A DNA stretch of 64,000 bases. It comes from Hufsiella arboris (GTDB taxonomy: Bacteria; Bacteroidota; Bacteroidia; Sphingobacteriales; Sphingobacteriaceae). The notes under the pieces were generated by a model. It saw only the letters and a list, made by a program, of their open reading frames with translations, made no database searches and was not told the origin of the DNA. Below, piece by piece: positions 1 through 8,852 of this stretch (positions are counted from its first letter, which is position 1; every line of letters begins with the position of its first letter). The DNA is taken from NCBI RefSeq assembly GCF_009834875.1, contig NZ_WVHT01000004.1, positions 62,001-126,000 on the forward strand, read 5' to 3'. Both the position numbers and the translations under genes were made by a program.

Positions 1-84
1 GAACATGCAAATGCCGGCATCTTGAGCTAATTCTTTGATTTTTTCTACGGCCTCTTTTGAAACCAGGTTCTCAATGTTTTCCAT
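1..84 (-). CDS. N-terminus of a pyridoxamine 5'-phosphate oxidase-like (general stress) protein, partial
   Basis: An open reading frame enters the window from the left and begins with ATG at 84. The 28 visible residues start MENIENLVSKEAVEKIKEL and end with GICMF. A helix followed by a Cys-Met-Phe strand is typical of the N-terminus of small flavin-binding general stress proteins of the pyridoxamine-phosphate-oxidase fold common in Bacteroidota. Everything that would confirm flavin binding lies outside the window, so the family call rests on a short resemblance. Confidence 0.5.
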   Translation of the reverse strand, partial: MENIENLVSKEAVEKIKELAQDAGICMF

Positions 85-105
85 GATGATAGATAGATGT
101 GTATG

Positions 106-279
106 TTAATGTTTTTGCAGCGTATCGTTTTTCGACTTAATAGCCGACGTATCCTTGTCTTCATTCCGCGTACCTTTCGGGATATTGTGCCTTCCTCCCG
201 GATCAACGGATTTCACCGCGGTTTTGCAGGCTGCCGCAGATGCGATCAGGGCAACAATTATGAACAACTTTGCTTTCAT
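106..279 (-). CDS. Small putative lipoprotein or exported protein
   Basis: 57 codons beginning MKAKLFIIVALIASAAACKT. There is a basic start, a hydrophobic stretch of about 14 residues and then a Cys at residue 18, consistent with a lipoprotein signal (Ala-Ala-Ala-Cys, a loose lipobox). The remainder is short, charged and probably disordered. The ATG at 279 is chosen because an AAGGA-like sequence sits about 6 nt upstream and the signal peptide starts there; a longer in-frame extension would bury the signal. It lies just downstream of the MFS gene on the same strand. The function is unknown. Confidence 0.55.
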   Translation of the reverse strand: MKAKLFIIVALIASAAACKTAVKSVDPGGRHNIPKGTRNEDKDTSAIKSKNDTLQKH

Positions 280-313
280 GATTATCCTTGATTGAGTAAG
301 GATAACAGCGGTA

Positions 314-1516
314 TCAGGAAGTGGTTTGCAAATTTGCAGTTTGGTTTTTTTTATAAGTGAAGATATATACGGCGAGTGCACACAGCAGCAAAACGATCAA
401 ACCGAGGCACACTCCATGCCAGCCGCTCCATTTCCATAGAGCGAGGCTCATCGCACTACCTGCTGATGTACCCACAAAACTAGCCGTCATGAACACTGTA
501 TTGAGCCTGTTGCGCGCTTCGGGAATAAGCGCATAAACACGTGTCTGGTTCGACACATGCACTCCCTGCTGACCAAGGTCGAGCAGCAATATGCCAAAAA
601 TGAACAGGTACAAATGTGTACCGAAAAAGTAGAAGATAAGTAACGCAATCAAAAGGATGAGCAACCCATAACCCACAGCGATACGTGGGTTTTTCTTATC
701 GCCGATTCGCCCGACGAGCGGAGCTGCCATGGCTCCCATCGCACCTGCCAACCCGAATAAACCGATCTGGTCAGCGCGAAAGTAATACGGCGCACCATCA
801 AGAAGTAAAACCATGCTCGTCCAGAATGCACCGAAAATGGAGAACGCCAGCGCGTTGATGGCCGAGGCTTCCCGAAGTTCGGGCAGCTCGCGGGTAAGTT
901 TCACGAGTGAAGCCATCAGATCCTTGTATTTTCCGTTAAATGTTGGCCGGCTTTCCGGAAAACGTTTCTTAATTAGAAGCATCAGTAAACTGCAAATCAC
1001 AGCTGCGATCCAAAACATGGCACGCCAGCCGAACAGTTGCCCGATGATTCCGCTTAAGGTTCGCGATAGTAAGATACCGATCAACAAGCCGCTCATAATT
1101 GTGCCGATCACTTTTCCGCGTTCCGTCGGCTCGGCAAGATGAGCAGCGAGCGGAAGAATAAGCTGCGGAACTACCGAGCTGAACCCAATAATTACCGAAG
1201 CGATGCATAATATTGTGAAACCAGGTGATAGGGCTGCAGCAATTAAGGCCGCGATGGCTAACAAGGTTGTATATAGTATCTGGGTTTTACGTTCCAGCCT
1301 GTCGCCAAGCGGTACCAGGAATAGCAAACCCAAAGCGTAACCGGCTTGGGTCAGATAAGTTATGCGTCCGGCATCACTTTCGGCGATGTTAAATTCTTTA
1401 GCGATAAGAATGATCAGCGGCTGGCAGTAATAAATATTCGCCACGATGAGGCCGGTCGTAAAAGCCATCAGAATGATATCGGTTTTCTTAAGTTGCATGT
1501 TTGCAAATAACGTCAT
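314..1516 (-). CDS. MFS transporter, drug/sugar efflux type (DHA1-like)
   Basis: The 400-residue protein has about twelve hydrophobic segments, the length and pattern of a major facilitator. The N-terminal half contains GLIVANIYYCQPLI and, after TM2, the loop GDRLERK, a version of the MFS loop 2-3 motif (G-D-R-x-x-R-K). This matches proton-driven exporters of the AraJ/NepI-like group, which pump small molecules out across the inner membrane; the substrate cannot be read from the sequence. A second ATG at 1498 (MQLKKTDI) is an equally plausible start because neither start has a strong ribosome site. It is divergent from galK with a 54-bp gap. Confidence 0.8.
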   Translation of the reverse strand: MTLFANMQLKKTDIILMAFTTGLIVANIYYCQPLIILIAKEFNIAESDAGRITYLTQAGYALGLLFLVPLGDRLERKTQILYTTLLAIAALIAAALSPGFTILCIASVIIGFSSVVPQLILPLAAHLAEPTERGKVIGTIMSGLLIGILLSRTLSGIIGQLFGWRAMFWIAAVICSLLMLLIKKRFPESRPTFNGKYKDLMASLVKLTRELPELREASAINALAFSIFGAFWTSMVLLLDGAPYYFRADQIGLFGLAGAMGAMAAPLVGRIGDKKNPRIAVGYGLLILLIALLIFYFFGTHLYLFIFGILLLDLGQQGVHVSNQTRVYALIPEARNRLNTVFMTASFVGTSAGSAMSLALWKWSGWHGVCLGLIVLLLCALAVYIFTYKKNQTANLQTTS

Positions 1517-1570
1517 AAAGACACTTCTATCAGCACTTTTTTTTATCTTTAGCGCCTTATACCAACGAAT

Positions 1571-2740
1571 ATGACAGACGAATTAGCCAAAAATTTCAGG
1601 GAGATTTTCCAACATGAGCATCAGGATATTTTCTTTGCTCCGGGACGCGTAAACCTTATCGGTGAGCATATCGATTATAACGGCGGACTGGTGATGCCGG
1701 CTGCGATTACGTTCGGAACCTACCTGTTGACCGCGCCGAACACTATCGGCAAGTTTCGTATGAGAAGCATAAACTTTGACGAATCGTTGGATATAGATGT
1801 TCAGAATTCCTATTCAAAAAAAGACGAAAGCTGGTTCTATTATCCGCTTGGTGTAATTGACCGCTTCGCTAAAGCCGGTTTCGAGCTGAAAGGCCTCGAC
1901 ATGCTGTACTTCGGAAATATTCCTATCGGCTCAGGTCTATCGTCTTCTGCTTCTATTGAAGTGGTGACGGCTTTTGCCTTAAACCAACTTACAAATGCAG
2001 GTTATTCGAAACTTGAACTTGTCAAGATTTCAAAGGATGTCGAGAATAATTTCATCGGTGTGAACTCCGGCATTATGGATCAGTTTGCCGTAGCATTTGG
2101 AGAAGACAGTAAAGCACTGAAGCTTAATTGTGATACACTCGACTATGAGGCAGTGGATTGTAATCTTGGCGACTACCTTTTAGCGATTATCAATACCAAT
2201 AAACCCCGCAAACTTGCTGAATCTAAATACAATGAACGTGTCACCGAATGCCAGGAGGCACTAAAAGCGTTACAGCAGGAACTTGAGATACAAAACCTCT
2301 GCGACATCACGGGCGAAACATTCAGCGAACATGCCCAACTGATCACTAATGAGATAGTCAGAAAGCGTGCTAAGCACGTTGTTGAAGAAAATGATCGGGT
2401 ACACAAAGCTGCGAAGGAACTTGCAGCGAACAATCTCGAGGCTTTTGGAAAGCTGATGTATGCTTCACACGATTCGCTGAAAAATCAATACGAAGTATCC
2501 GGCAAGGAACTGGACGCGGTGGTTGAATACAGCCTGACCAACCCCAACGTTGCCGGAGCACGTATGACGGGAGCCGGATTTGGAGGTTGTGCCATTGCAT
2601 TGGTTAAAAAAGATTATTTCGATCAGTATAGTAAAGAGCTAATCAGCTATTATACTGATAAAATTGGTTACGAACCGGGCGTTTACAGTTCGCTTATTGG
2701 CGATGGCGTCCGCAGTTTGAACGGAACTTTGGTTCATTAA
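1571..2740 (+). CDS. galK: Galactokinase
   Basis: 389 residues, the usual length. It phosphorylates galactose to galactose 1-phosphate with ATP, the first step of the Leloir pathway. The three GHMP-kinase signatures are intact: PGRVNLIGEHIDYNGG at residues 24-39 (galactose binding), the ATP loop GSGLSSSAS at 120-128, and GAGFGGC at 334-340. The catalytic Asp is probably D170 in GIMDQF. A -7-like box (TATCTTTA, 1544-1551) lies 19 nt upstream of the ATG. No galT or mutarotase is adjacent; the next gene, 5 nt downstream, is an RNA methyltransferase that is probably co-transcribed. Confidence 0.95.
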   Translation: MTDELAKNFREIFQHEHQDIFFAPGRVNLIGEHIDYNGGLVMPAAITFGTYLLTAPNTIGKFRMRSINFDESLDIDVQNSYSKKDESWFYYPLGVIDRFAKAGFELKGLDMLYFGNIPIGSGLSSSASIEVVTAFALNQLTNAGYSKLELVKISKDVENNFIGVNSGIMDQFAVAFGEDSKALKLNCDTLDYEAVDCNLGDYLLAIINTNKPRKLAESKYNERVTECQEALKALQQELEIQNLCDITGETFSEHAQLITNEIVRKRAKHVVEENDRVHKAAKELAANNLEAFGKLMYASHDSLKNQYEVSGKELDAVVEYSLTNPNVAGARMTGAGFGGCAIALVKKDYFDQYSKELISYYTDKIGYEPGVYSSLIGDGVRSLNGTLVH

Positions 2741-2745
2741 TCAAC

Positions 2746-3321
2746 ATGCGAAAACTAAAATTAGATGAGCTCGGGAGAGCCAGTGTTGAAGAATTTCACG
2801 GGCAGCAAAAACTGCCCGTTATCGTTGTTCTGGATAGTGTACGAAGCCTTCATAACGTAGGTTCTGTCTTCCGTACCGCCGATGGTTTCGCGGTCGAAGC
2901 TATTTACTTATGCGGGATAACCGGCCAGCCGCCACACCGGGAGATCGAGAAAACCGCTTTAGGTGCCACACAATCGATAAAATGGAAATATTTTGAATAT
3001 ATAGACGAGGCTATCAGCGAACTTAAAGCGGATGGCTTTGATATACTTGCCATCGAACAAGCTGAAAAAAGTGCCATGCTCCATGAATTTCAGCCGTCCG
3101 GAGATAGAAAATACGCGCTGATATTCGGCAATGAGGTGAACGGTGTTTCTGAAGAGGCGATGAAATTAATTGATAATTGTTTGGAAATTCCGCAATTTGG
3201 AACCAAACATTCCTTTAACATTGTTATTTCCGCAGGGATTGTTTTATGGGATTTTTATTCTAAACTCAATCTTTATTCACGCAATGGCAACAACCCCGAT
3301 TCTCAAAAGACTTCACCTTAA
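2746..3321 (+). CDS. TrmH/SpoU-family RNA 2'-O-methyltransferase
   Basis: 191 residues with the three SPOUT motifs: NVGSVFRTAD (37-46, with the N and R of motif 1), ALIFGNEVNGVSEE (124-137, motif 2) and IPQFGTKHSFNIVISAGIVL (148-167, motif 3, which builds the trefoil-knot SAM pocket). The usual motif-3 core SLNVSVA is here SFNIVIS, a conservative variant. Single-domain members methylate the 2'-OH of a tRNA or rRNA nucleotide; the target base cannot be deduced. It starts 5 nt after galK, and its last 38 nt overlap the next gene in another frame. Confidence 0.85.
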   Translation: MRKLKLDELGRASVEEFHGQQKLPVIVVLDSVRSLHNVGSVFRTADGFAVEAIYLCGITGQPPHREIEKTALGATQSIKWKYFEYIDEAISELKADGFDILAIEQAEKSAMLHEFQPSGDRKYALIFGNEVNGVSEEAMKLIDNCLEIPQFGTKHSFNIVISAGIVLWDFYSKLNLYSRNGNNPDSQKTSP

Positions 3322-3955
3322 GGAAGGTCAAACTCTTGCGTTTATCAATCCTTCTGAAACTGCGGCAAACATTGCCGATTCACTTGCTTCGGGAGGATTA
3401 AAAATCAGTTACGACGCCGATATACCATTCGACGCAGCGATGCTTTTTGTAAAAGGAAAAGACGAATTGATAAATGAAACAAGGAACCTCGCTCAGCGGC
3501 TAAAGCCTGAGACCGTCTTCTGGATTGCTTACCCGAAGAAGAGCTCGGGAATTAAAACAGATCTGAATATGATGTCGGGCGACTGGAACGAGTTGCACCA
3601 GTTTGCCATACGCCCTGTTGCTTCGGCCTCGCTTGACGAAGTTTGGACCGGATTGCGTTTCCGCGACGAAAAACAAGTGAAGCTGGCAGATTTCCGCAAC
3701 TCTGAAATTCCAACCAACCAGTTCGGAGAATATATTGATCCGGCTACAAAAACGGTAACGCTGCCCGAAGAGCTCAAAACAACACTCGAATCAAACACTG
3801 CTGCATTAAACTTCTACAACGGCCTCTCTTACACCAATAAAAAGGAATATGTTGTGTGGCTGGTTTCCGCGAAACAGGAAAAAACTAAGGCTGAACGTTT
3901 GGAAAAGATTGTTGAAAAATTGAAAGCTGGGAAGAAAAATCCGATAGACAAGTAA
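3284..3955 (+). CDS. DUF3052-like plus YdeI/OmdA-like protein
   Basis: The ATG at 3284 (MATTPILKRLHLKEGQTL) is chosen over an upstream in-frame ATG that would run deep inside the methyltransferase gene. It gives 223 residues. The N-terminal part (LKEGQTLAFIN, then AMLFVKGKDEL and VFWIAYPKKSSGIKTDLN near 70-100) resembles DUF3052. The C-terminal part (FYNGLSYTNKKEYVVWLVSAKQ, then KTKAERLEKIVEKLKAGKK) is the helical YdeI/OmpD-associated region linked in enterobacteria to peptide and bacteriocin resistance. The function in Bacteroidota is unknown. The start lies inside trmH, suggesting translational coupling. Confidence 0.7.
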   Translation: MATTPILKRLHLKEGQTLAFINPSETAANIADSLASGGLKISYDADIPFDAAMLFVKGKDELINETRNLAQRLKPETVFWIAYPKKSSGIKTDLNMMSGDWNELHQFAIRPVASASLDEVWTGLRFRDEKQVKLADFRNSEIPTNQFGEYIDPATKTVTLPEELKTTLESNTAALNFYNGLSYTNKKEYVVWLVSAKQEKTKAERLEKIVEKLKAGKKNPIDK

Positions 3956-3994
3956 GATAAATGTTATAATAAAACAACTCATTACATCCGATTT

Positions 3995-4909
3995 ATGCCC
4001 AAGCTAGGAAAAGAATATGAAGAGTTAATTGACGAAATTTACAACCAGCTACTTCCGTCGGCTATAGTCACTAAAAATGATAAAATTATCGGCCGTTATT
4101 CTAAAATTCCAAGAGAAATCGATGTTTCAATAAGAAGTGAAATAGGTAACAAAAATTATCTTATGATCGTTCAAGCAAAAGATTATAAAACGCCTGCGGA
4201 TATTAAAACTATTGGAGAATTTGCTTCTGTCATTGAAGATGTGAATGCAACAAAAGGAATATTGATATGTGCAGCTGGATTTACAAAGACGGTAAAAACA
4301 TACGCTTTAAACAAAGGCATTGAACTTTATTCAGCTCATGACGCAAAGTCAATAAAATGGCTTACAGAACTTAAACTACCGGTTACTATGAGTTGTATAG
4401 GAATATGGGGCAGTTTGAAATTTGGATTTCAAGGTACAAAAGAAACAGAAGGAAAGCCACTAACAATTAGACAGGATGAGCTTTACGGTGATATATTTTA
4501 TGATAAAGACGGGAATCAAACATCTTTTATGAATGAATTCATAAAAAGGTACGATGATGGTTCCATTAGAAAAACGCCAGGAAATTATGCTTTTGACTTA
4601 CTACAAGACAAGATGATGGTTAAGCTAAGTAATAATTTGATTCCGGTTAATAAATTTTTGGCTGAGTACGACATAAAATTCAAATACTTTTTTAAGTATT
4701 TTACTATTGACGATTATCAAGGGCTTAGGGAAGCAATTTCAAATAAATTCATTTACACGCGTTTAGGAATAAAAGACTTCCTTGTTTTAGATGACACTTG
4801 GCAACAAATTGAATCACCTGATAGTATCGTTGTTAATTCTGAAAGGATTGAATATGATGATTTTTATTTTTTTTTCAAAGGAATTAGGCGTATAACGATG
4901 CATTTATGA
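3995..4909 (+). CDS. Mrr-like restriction endonuclease-fold protein
   Basis: 304 residues. The N-terminal 120 or so look like the PD-(D/E)xK nuclease core of the Mrr/restriction-endonuclease family: E9/E10 in the first helix, D43 in REIDVSIRS, and Q60-A-K62 in LMIVQAKDY (the QxK form of the catalytic strand), followed by a helix and GILICAAGFTKTVKTYA. The C-terminal 180 residues match nothing I recognise. No methyltransferase or specificity subunit is adjacent, so a classic restriction pair is not supported; a lone type IV-like or regulatory nuclease is possible. Codon use is clearly AT-richer than the flanks (about 30 percent G+C in a sampled 60-nt stretch), suggesting horizontal acquisition. 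Confidence 0.6.
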   Translation: MPKLGKEYEELIDEIYNQLLPSAIVTKNDKIIGRYSKIPREIDVSIRSEIGNKNYLMIVQAKDYKTPADIKTIGEFASVIEDVNATKGILICAAGFTKTVKTYALNKGIELYSAHDAKSIKWLTELKLPVTMSCIGIWGSLKFGFQGTKETEGKPLTIRQDELYGDIFYDKDGNQTSFMNEFIKRYDDGSIRKTPGNYAFDLLQDKMMVKLSNNLIPVNKFLAEYDIKFKYFFKYFTIDDYQGLREAISNKFIYTRLGIKDFLVLDDTWQQIESPDSIVVNSERIEYDDFYFFFKGIRRITMHL

Positions 4910-5068
4910 ATTTCACAAATACTTAAGTGATCACAAAATCGTTTTTTGAAAATGATAAGGCTATGGCCGGTAGACCCGCCATCTGGCACGAGTTTTTAGG
5001 TATAACTTGACAATATTTTGTCTTTCCTTTTTCTCCTATATCCTATTTTTAAGGCTTAGAAAAAACCT

Positions 5069-5560
5069 ATGAATACTGAAAAAGCTATTTTGGCCGGCGG
5101 TTGCTTTTGGGGCGTCGAAGAACTGATCAGGCATCAGCCGGGTGTAATATCAACGGTTGTAGGATATACCGGTGGTGACGTACCAAACGCGACGTACCGC
5201 AACCATGGAACACATGCGGAAGGCATCGAAATTGAATTTGATCCTGAACGTTTATCCTATCGTAAACTGTTGGAGTACTTTTTTCAGATTCACGACCCTA
5301 CCACACGTAACAGGCAGGGAAACGATGTCGGCACTTCATACCGGTCGGCTATTTTTTACACAAGCGAAAATCAGCGCGATACAGCTGAAAAATTAATTGC
5401 TGAATTGAATGCGTCAGGCAAGTGGCCTGGAAAAATTGTAACCGAAGTAGTCGCCGCTGCCGATTTCTGGAACGCTGAAGAGGAGCATCAAAATTATCTG
5501 CAAAAACACCCTTACGGATATACCTGCCATTTTGAACGGCCGGATTGGAAACTTGCTTAA
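5069..5560 (+). CDS. msrA: Peptide-methionine (S)-S-oxide reductase
   Basis: 163 residues, single domain. The catalytic GCFWG motif is at residues 11-15 (Cys12), followed by [16 protein letters not shown] and [13 protein letters not shown], all standard MsrA blocks. It reduces the S-epimer of methionine sulfoxide in free Met and proteins after oxidative damage, using thioredoxin-type electron donors. There is no fused MsrB domain and none nearby. The preceding 159 bp after the nuclease gene holds no gene; the YcaQ-like gene follows 50 bp downstream on the same strand. Confidence 0.95.
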   Translation: MNTEKAILAGGCFWGVEELIRHQPGVISTVVGYTGGDVPNATYRNHGTHAEGIEIEFDPERLSYRKLLEYFFQIHDPTTRNRQGNDVGTSYRSAIFYTSENQRDTAEKLIAELNASGKWPGKIVTEVVAAADFWNAEEEHQNYLQKHPYGYTCHFERPDWKLA

Positions 5561-5610
5561 TGTATTCTCGTTAAATTCTGACCCGATATAACCTTTTCTA
5601 TCAAGGAAGT

Positions 5611-6807
5611 ATGAGCCAGTTGACTATCACCGGATCGCAAGCCAGGAAAATTATTTTGCATGCCGCTGGCTTGGCTCAACCCGCGCCATTTGGAACGGGT
5701 CCCGAAGCCGTTTACAAACTGATCGACCATCTTGGTTTCATCCAGATCGATACCAATTATGTAGTTGAGCGCGCACATCATCATGCCATTGCATCACGCG
5801 TGCCTGATTATGAACCAGAATGGCTTTTGGAGCTGCAGGAAGACGGGAGGATTTTCGAATTTCTCCTGGCAGACTCAGGCTTTATGCCAATGAACGATTT
5901 CAGGTTTTCTTTGCCTGTTAAAGCAAGCTTTTCAGCGAACAGAAATCTCCTGACCAAGGCTGAAATTAATCTCATGAATCAGGTGATGGATCGCATAGCG
6001 CGTGAAGGCCCGCTGCAGGTAACTGATTTTGAAAACGACCGTACCGAAGCGAGTTCCGGTTGGTGGGATTGGCGGCCAGCGAAATTGGCTCTCGAACGGC
6101 TTTACCTGGCAGGTGAACTGATGACCACCAGGCAAAAAGATTTTAAAAAGCTGTACGATTTGCCCGAAAACCTGATACCGGAGGACATCGACACCACAAT
6201 GCCGACCGCTGAAGAATTTGCTAAGTACATTATCCTGCGAACCTTAAAATCTCTGGGCATCGCCTACCTGAAAGAATTGTCCTGGCGTGCACGTCGCGTG
6301 AAAAACAATTTGATTAAACAGGAACTGGAAAAACTTGTCGCGGCCGGTGATGTATGTACGGTTGCCATAGAGGGGTCAAAAACGGCTACTTTGTATCTTC
6401 TCCCCGATCATATAAATAAAGACCTGCAATTATCAGACGCTGCTTACATCCTTTCGCCTTTTGACGTAGTAAACGTCTTCAGGCATCGTTTAAAGGATTT
6501 CTTTAATTTCGATTACCAAATTGAATGTTTTGTGCCTCAGGCGAAACGAAAATACGGCTATTTTTCACTGCCGATTTTGGTTGGGGATGTCTTCGTCGCG
6601 CGTATGGACTCAAAAGCTGACAGGAAGAAAAAGACCCTGCTTGTTCACAACCTTCATTTCGAGCCGGTGGAATTGAGCCGGCAGCAACTCGAAAAGATTA
6701 TCGATGCCCTGAAAAAATTTGTTCGGTTCAATCAATGCCACAACATCGTGCTCAAAAAATCAAACAACGAAGTGTATATAGAAATCATTCGGAATGCGTT
6801 TGCCTGA
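5611..6807 (+). CDS. YcaQ/AlkX-type winged-helix DNA glycosylase
   Basis: 398 residues matching the HTH_42 / AlkZ-YcaQ family of tandem winged-helix glycosylases. The active-site pair is visible as Q45-I-D47 in GFIQIDTNYVVERAHHH. A QxD motif characterises the YcaQ (AlkX) branch, which in E. coli unhooks interstrand crosslinks and removes alkylated bases, while the AlkZ branch carries QxQ. The C-terminal region (VGDVFVARMDSKADRKKKTLLV) matches the usual family end. It is followed by a DinB/YfiT-fold gene on the opposite strand. The biochemical role is inferred from family knowledge. Confidence 0.85.
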   Translation: MSQLTITGSQARKIILHAAGLAQPAPFGTGPEAVYKLIDHLGFIQIDTNYVVERAHHHAIASRVPDYEPEWLLELQEDGRIFEFLLADSGFMPMNDFRFSLPVKASFSANRNLLTKAEINLMNQVMDRIAREGPLQVTDFENDRTEASSGWWDWRPAKLALERLYLAGELMTTRQKDFKKLYDLPENLIPEDIDTTMPTAEEFAKYIILRTLKSLGIAYLKELSWRARRVKNNLIKQELEKLVAAGDVCTVAIEGSKTATLYLLPDHINKDLQLSDAAYILSPFDVVNVFRHRLKDFFNFDYQIECFVPQAKRKYGYFSLPILVGDVFVARMDSKADRKKKTLLVHNLHFEPVELSRQQLEKIIDALKKFVRFNQCHNIVLKKSNNEVYIEIIRNAFA

Positions 6808-6831
6808 CGTCCTTGTCCCTAACAGGTATTT

Positions 6832-7293
6832 CTAAACCAGTTTCCGCATCGCCATTACATATCCGGCGTGCAAGCCTTCATGAAACAAAACAAAATCAAT
6901 GGCTTCATCAATATTGCTTAAAGTGACATTGTATCGGGTTGTGACAGTAGTATATTCCTGGAAAATCCCGCGCTGATAATCGTCCTGAAGCTTTAACGGG
7001 CTCGACAAAAGCAATTCCTTTATCGCATTAACATCTTCTTCGTTATAATATTTTTCAGGCTTTGATCCCGGAATAAAAGGCTCAACATATTGCTCTTCTA
7101 CGGCAGGTTTTAAGCCAGAACGTTTATAACATAGTCCTTGCATAGCTGACGTGAGATGGCCAAGATTCCAGATGATATTGTTATTGAAACCATCAGGAAT
7201 TTTATTCAACTGCTCAACTGAGAAATCTTTTATCTGATCCAGCAAATAGGTTCTTACGTTCAGAATATTGGCAACTTGTGATTCGATTAGCAT
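6832..7293 (-). CDS. DinB/YfiT-fold putative metal-dependent protein
   Basis: 153 residues, a four-helix-bundle DinB_2 protein. The three metal-binding histidines of the fold can be placed at H46 (NLGHL), H138 and H142 (FHEGLHAGY). Family members include bacillithiol or mycothiol transferases and uncharacterised hydrolases. Bacillithiol use is plausible here because ypdA is present at 14.9 kb, but nothing in this protein fixes the thiol. It is not related to DNA polymerase IV despite the name. It lies downstream of the gltBD terminator. Confidence 0.8.
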   Translation of the reverse strand: MLIESQVANILNVRTYLLDQIKDFSVEQLNKIPDGFNNNIIWNLGHLTSAMQGLCYKRSGLKPAVEEQYVEPFIPGSKPEKYYNEEDVNAIKELLLSSPLKLQDDYQRGIFQEYTTVTTRYNVTLSNIDEAIDFVLFHEGLHAGYVMAMRKLV

Positions 7294-7305
7294 ACAATTA
7301 AAGAC

Positions 7306-7343
7306 TTAAAAAACAAACCTGCATCAAATACATGACGCAGGTT
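7306..7343 (-). terminator. Intrinsic terminator of gltBD
   Basis: On the minus strand an 11-bp stem (7333-7343 with 7316-7326, one G-U pair, 6-nt loop) is followed by a run ending TTTTTTAAG. It lies 37 bp past the gltD stop codon and just before the DinB/YfiT-fold gene. Confidence 0.8.
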
Positions 7344-7379
7344 ATGTCTCGAGGTTGGAGTAAAGAATTTTATATGAAT

Positions 7380-8849
7380 TTACGCAAACATGCTGACAGC
7401 GTCTTTGCTGGCAAGAGCTGTTGCTCCCATTAAATATTCGTCGACTTTTCGCGCAGCTTCACGTCCTTCTGAGATTGCCCAAACAACCAAAGATTGTCCG
7501 CGGCGCATATCGCCGGCTGCAAATACATTAGATACGTTGGTTTGATAAACGCCTTCGCGCGCCTTTACATTACCGCGCTCATCTATTTCAACACCCAATT
7601 CTTCCAGCATGCCTTCGAATTGAGGGTGAAGAAATCCCATAGCAAGAAAAACGCGCTGACAAGGAATTTCACGTTCGGAACCTTCTACTTCGTTAAATTT
7701 GATTGGGCGCCCGAATATATCTTTTTCCCAATTTACGTCTGTTACCAGGAGCGATTTCAGGTTTCCGTTTTCATCGCCAATAAATTTTTTCGTATTAACA
7801 CCCCAGAAACGTTCGCAGCCTTCTTCATGCGAAGATGTGGTTTTCAGCACCATCGGATATGTCGGCCATGGCATACTGTCTGTACGGTCGCCCGGCGGCT
7901 TAAACATCACTTCAAACTGCTTAACAGATTTTGCTTTGTGGCGATTCGAAGTTCCAACGCAGTCTGATCCCGTATCACCACCGCCAATTACAACTACATC
8001 GGCGTCTGTGGCGAGGATGTCTTCCGCATCAAAGGGAGAGTTTCCAACGCGCTTATTTTGCTGCTTAAGAAATTCCATCGCGAAATAAACGCCTTTCAAC
8101 TCACGGCCCGGAATATTCAGATTCCGGGGAATAGTTGAACCTCCTGCAAGAACTACTGCATCAAAGTTCTCAGCAAGTTCTTTTGCCGAAATATCTTTGC
8201 CGACTTCCGTGTTATATTTAAACAGGATGCCGCTTTCTTCCATCAGTTTAATGCGGCGATCGACCACCCATTTGTCAAGCTTAAAATCAGGGATGCCGTA
8301 ACGAAGCAATCCTCCGGCTTTATCATCTCTTTCGTAAACCGTTACCAAATGGCCAGCTTTATTCAGCTGCGCAGCGGCAGCAAGACCTGCCGGACCCGAG
8401 CCAACAACCGCTACTGATTTACCCGTACGTAAATGCGTATTATGCGGTTGAACATAGCCTTTTGAATAAGCAATCTCAATAATGTGTTTTTCGATTTCCT
8501 CTATGGCTACCGGCGGACGGTTAATACCCAACACACATGCAGACTCGCATGGCGCCGGGCAAATACGGCCTGTAAACTCGGGGAAGTTATTTGTTGAAGA
8601 GAGGATATTATAAGCTTCCTCCCAGTTCTCCTTGTAAACGGCATCATTAAATTCAGGAATGATGTTGCCCAGCGGACATCCCGAATGGCAAAACGGGATT
8701 CCGCAGTTCATACATCTTGCAGCTTGCTTATTCAGTTTCTCATCTGAATACAAACCAACAAACTCTTTGTAGTTACTAACCCTTTCCGCGGGGCTCTTTT
8801 TCGCGGGAAGTTCCCTGTCAAACTCTTTAAAACCTGTTACTTTGCCCAT
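7380..8849 (-). CDS. gltD: Glutamate synthase (NADPH) small subunit
   Basis: 489 residues. The N-terminal domain has the two cysteine clusters for [4Fe-4S] centres ([14 protein letters not shown] and [14 protein letters not shown]). Next come an FAD-binding Rossmann motif ([17 protein letters not shown]) and an NAD(P)H-binding motif ([15 protein letters not shown]); the C-terminus has the FAD-contacting [18 protein letters not shown]. It passes electrons from NADPH through FAD and Fe-S centres to GltB for conversion of glutamine plus 2-oxoglutarate to two glutamates. It lies 3 nt downstream of gltB and ends at a clear terminator. Confidence 0.97.
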   Translation of the reverse strand: MGKVTGFKEFDRELPAKKSPAERVSNYKEFVGLYSDEKLNKQAARCMNCGIPFCHSGCPLGNIIPEFNDAVYKENWEEAYNILSSTNNFPEFTGRICPAPCESACVLGINRPPVAIEEIEKHIIEIAYSKGYVQPHNTHLRTGKSVAVVGSGPAGLAAAAQLNKAGHLVTVYERDDKAGGLLRYGIPDFKLDKWVVDRRIKLMEESGILFKYNTEVGKDISAKELAENFDAVVLAGGSTIPRNLNIPGRELKGVYFAMEFLKQQNKRVGNSPFDAEDILATDADVVVIGGGDTGSDCVGTSNRHKAKSVKQFEVMFKPPGDRTDSMPWPTYPMVLKTTSSHEEGCERFWGVNTKKFIGDENGNLKSLLVTDVNWEKDIFGRPIKFNEVEGSEREIPCQRVFLAMGFLHPQFEGMLEELGVEIDERGNVKAREGVYQTNVSNVFAAGDMRRGQSLVVWAISEGREAARKVDEYLMGATALASKDAVSMFA

Positions 8850-8852
8850 AGA

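Noticed and set aside
3170-3283. In-frame N-terminal extension of the DUF3052/YdeI-like gene
   Set aside because: It lies wholly within the methyltransferase coding sequence; the ATG at 3284 gives the expected domain start.
4960-4995. Imperfect GGCCGGTAGACCCGCC hairpin between the nuclease gene and msrA
   Set aside because: Mismatched stem without T tract; could be chance or a remnant of a repeat.
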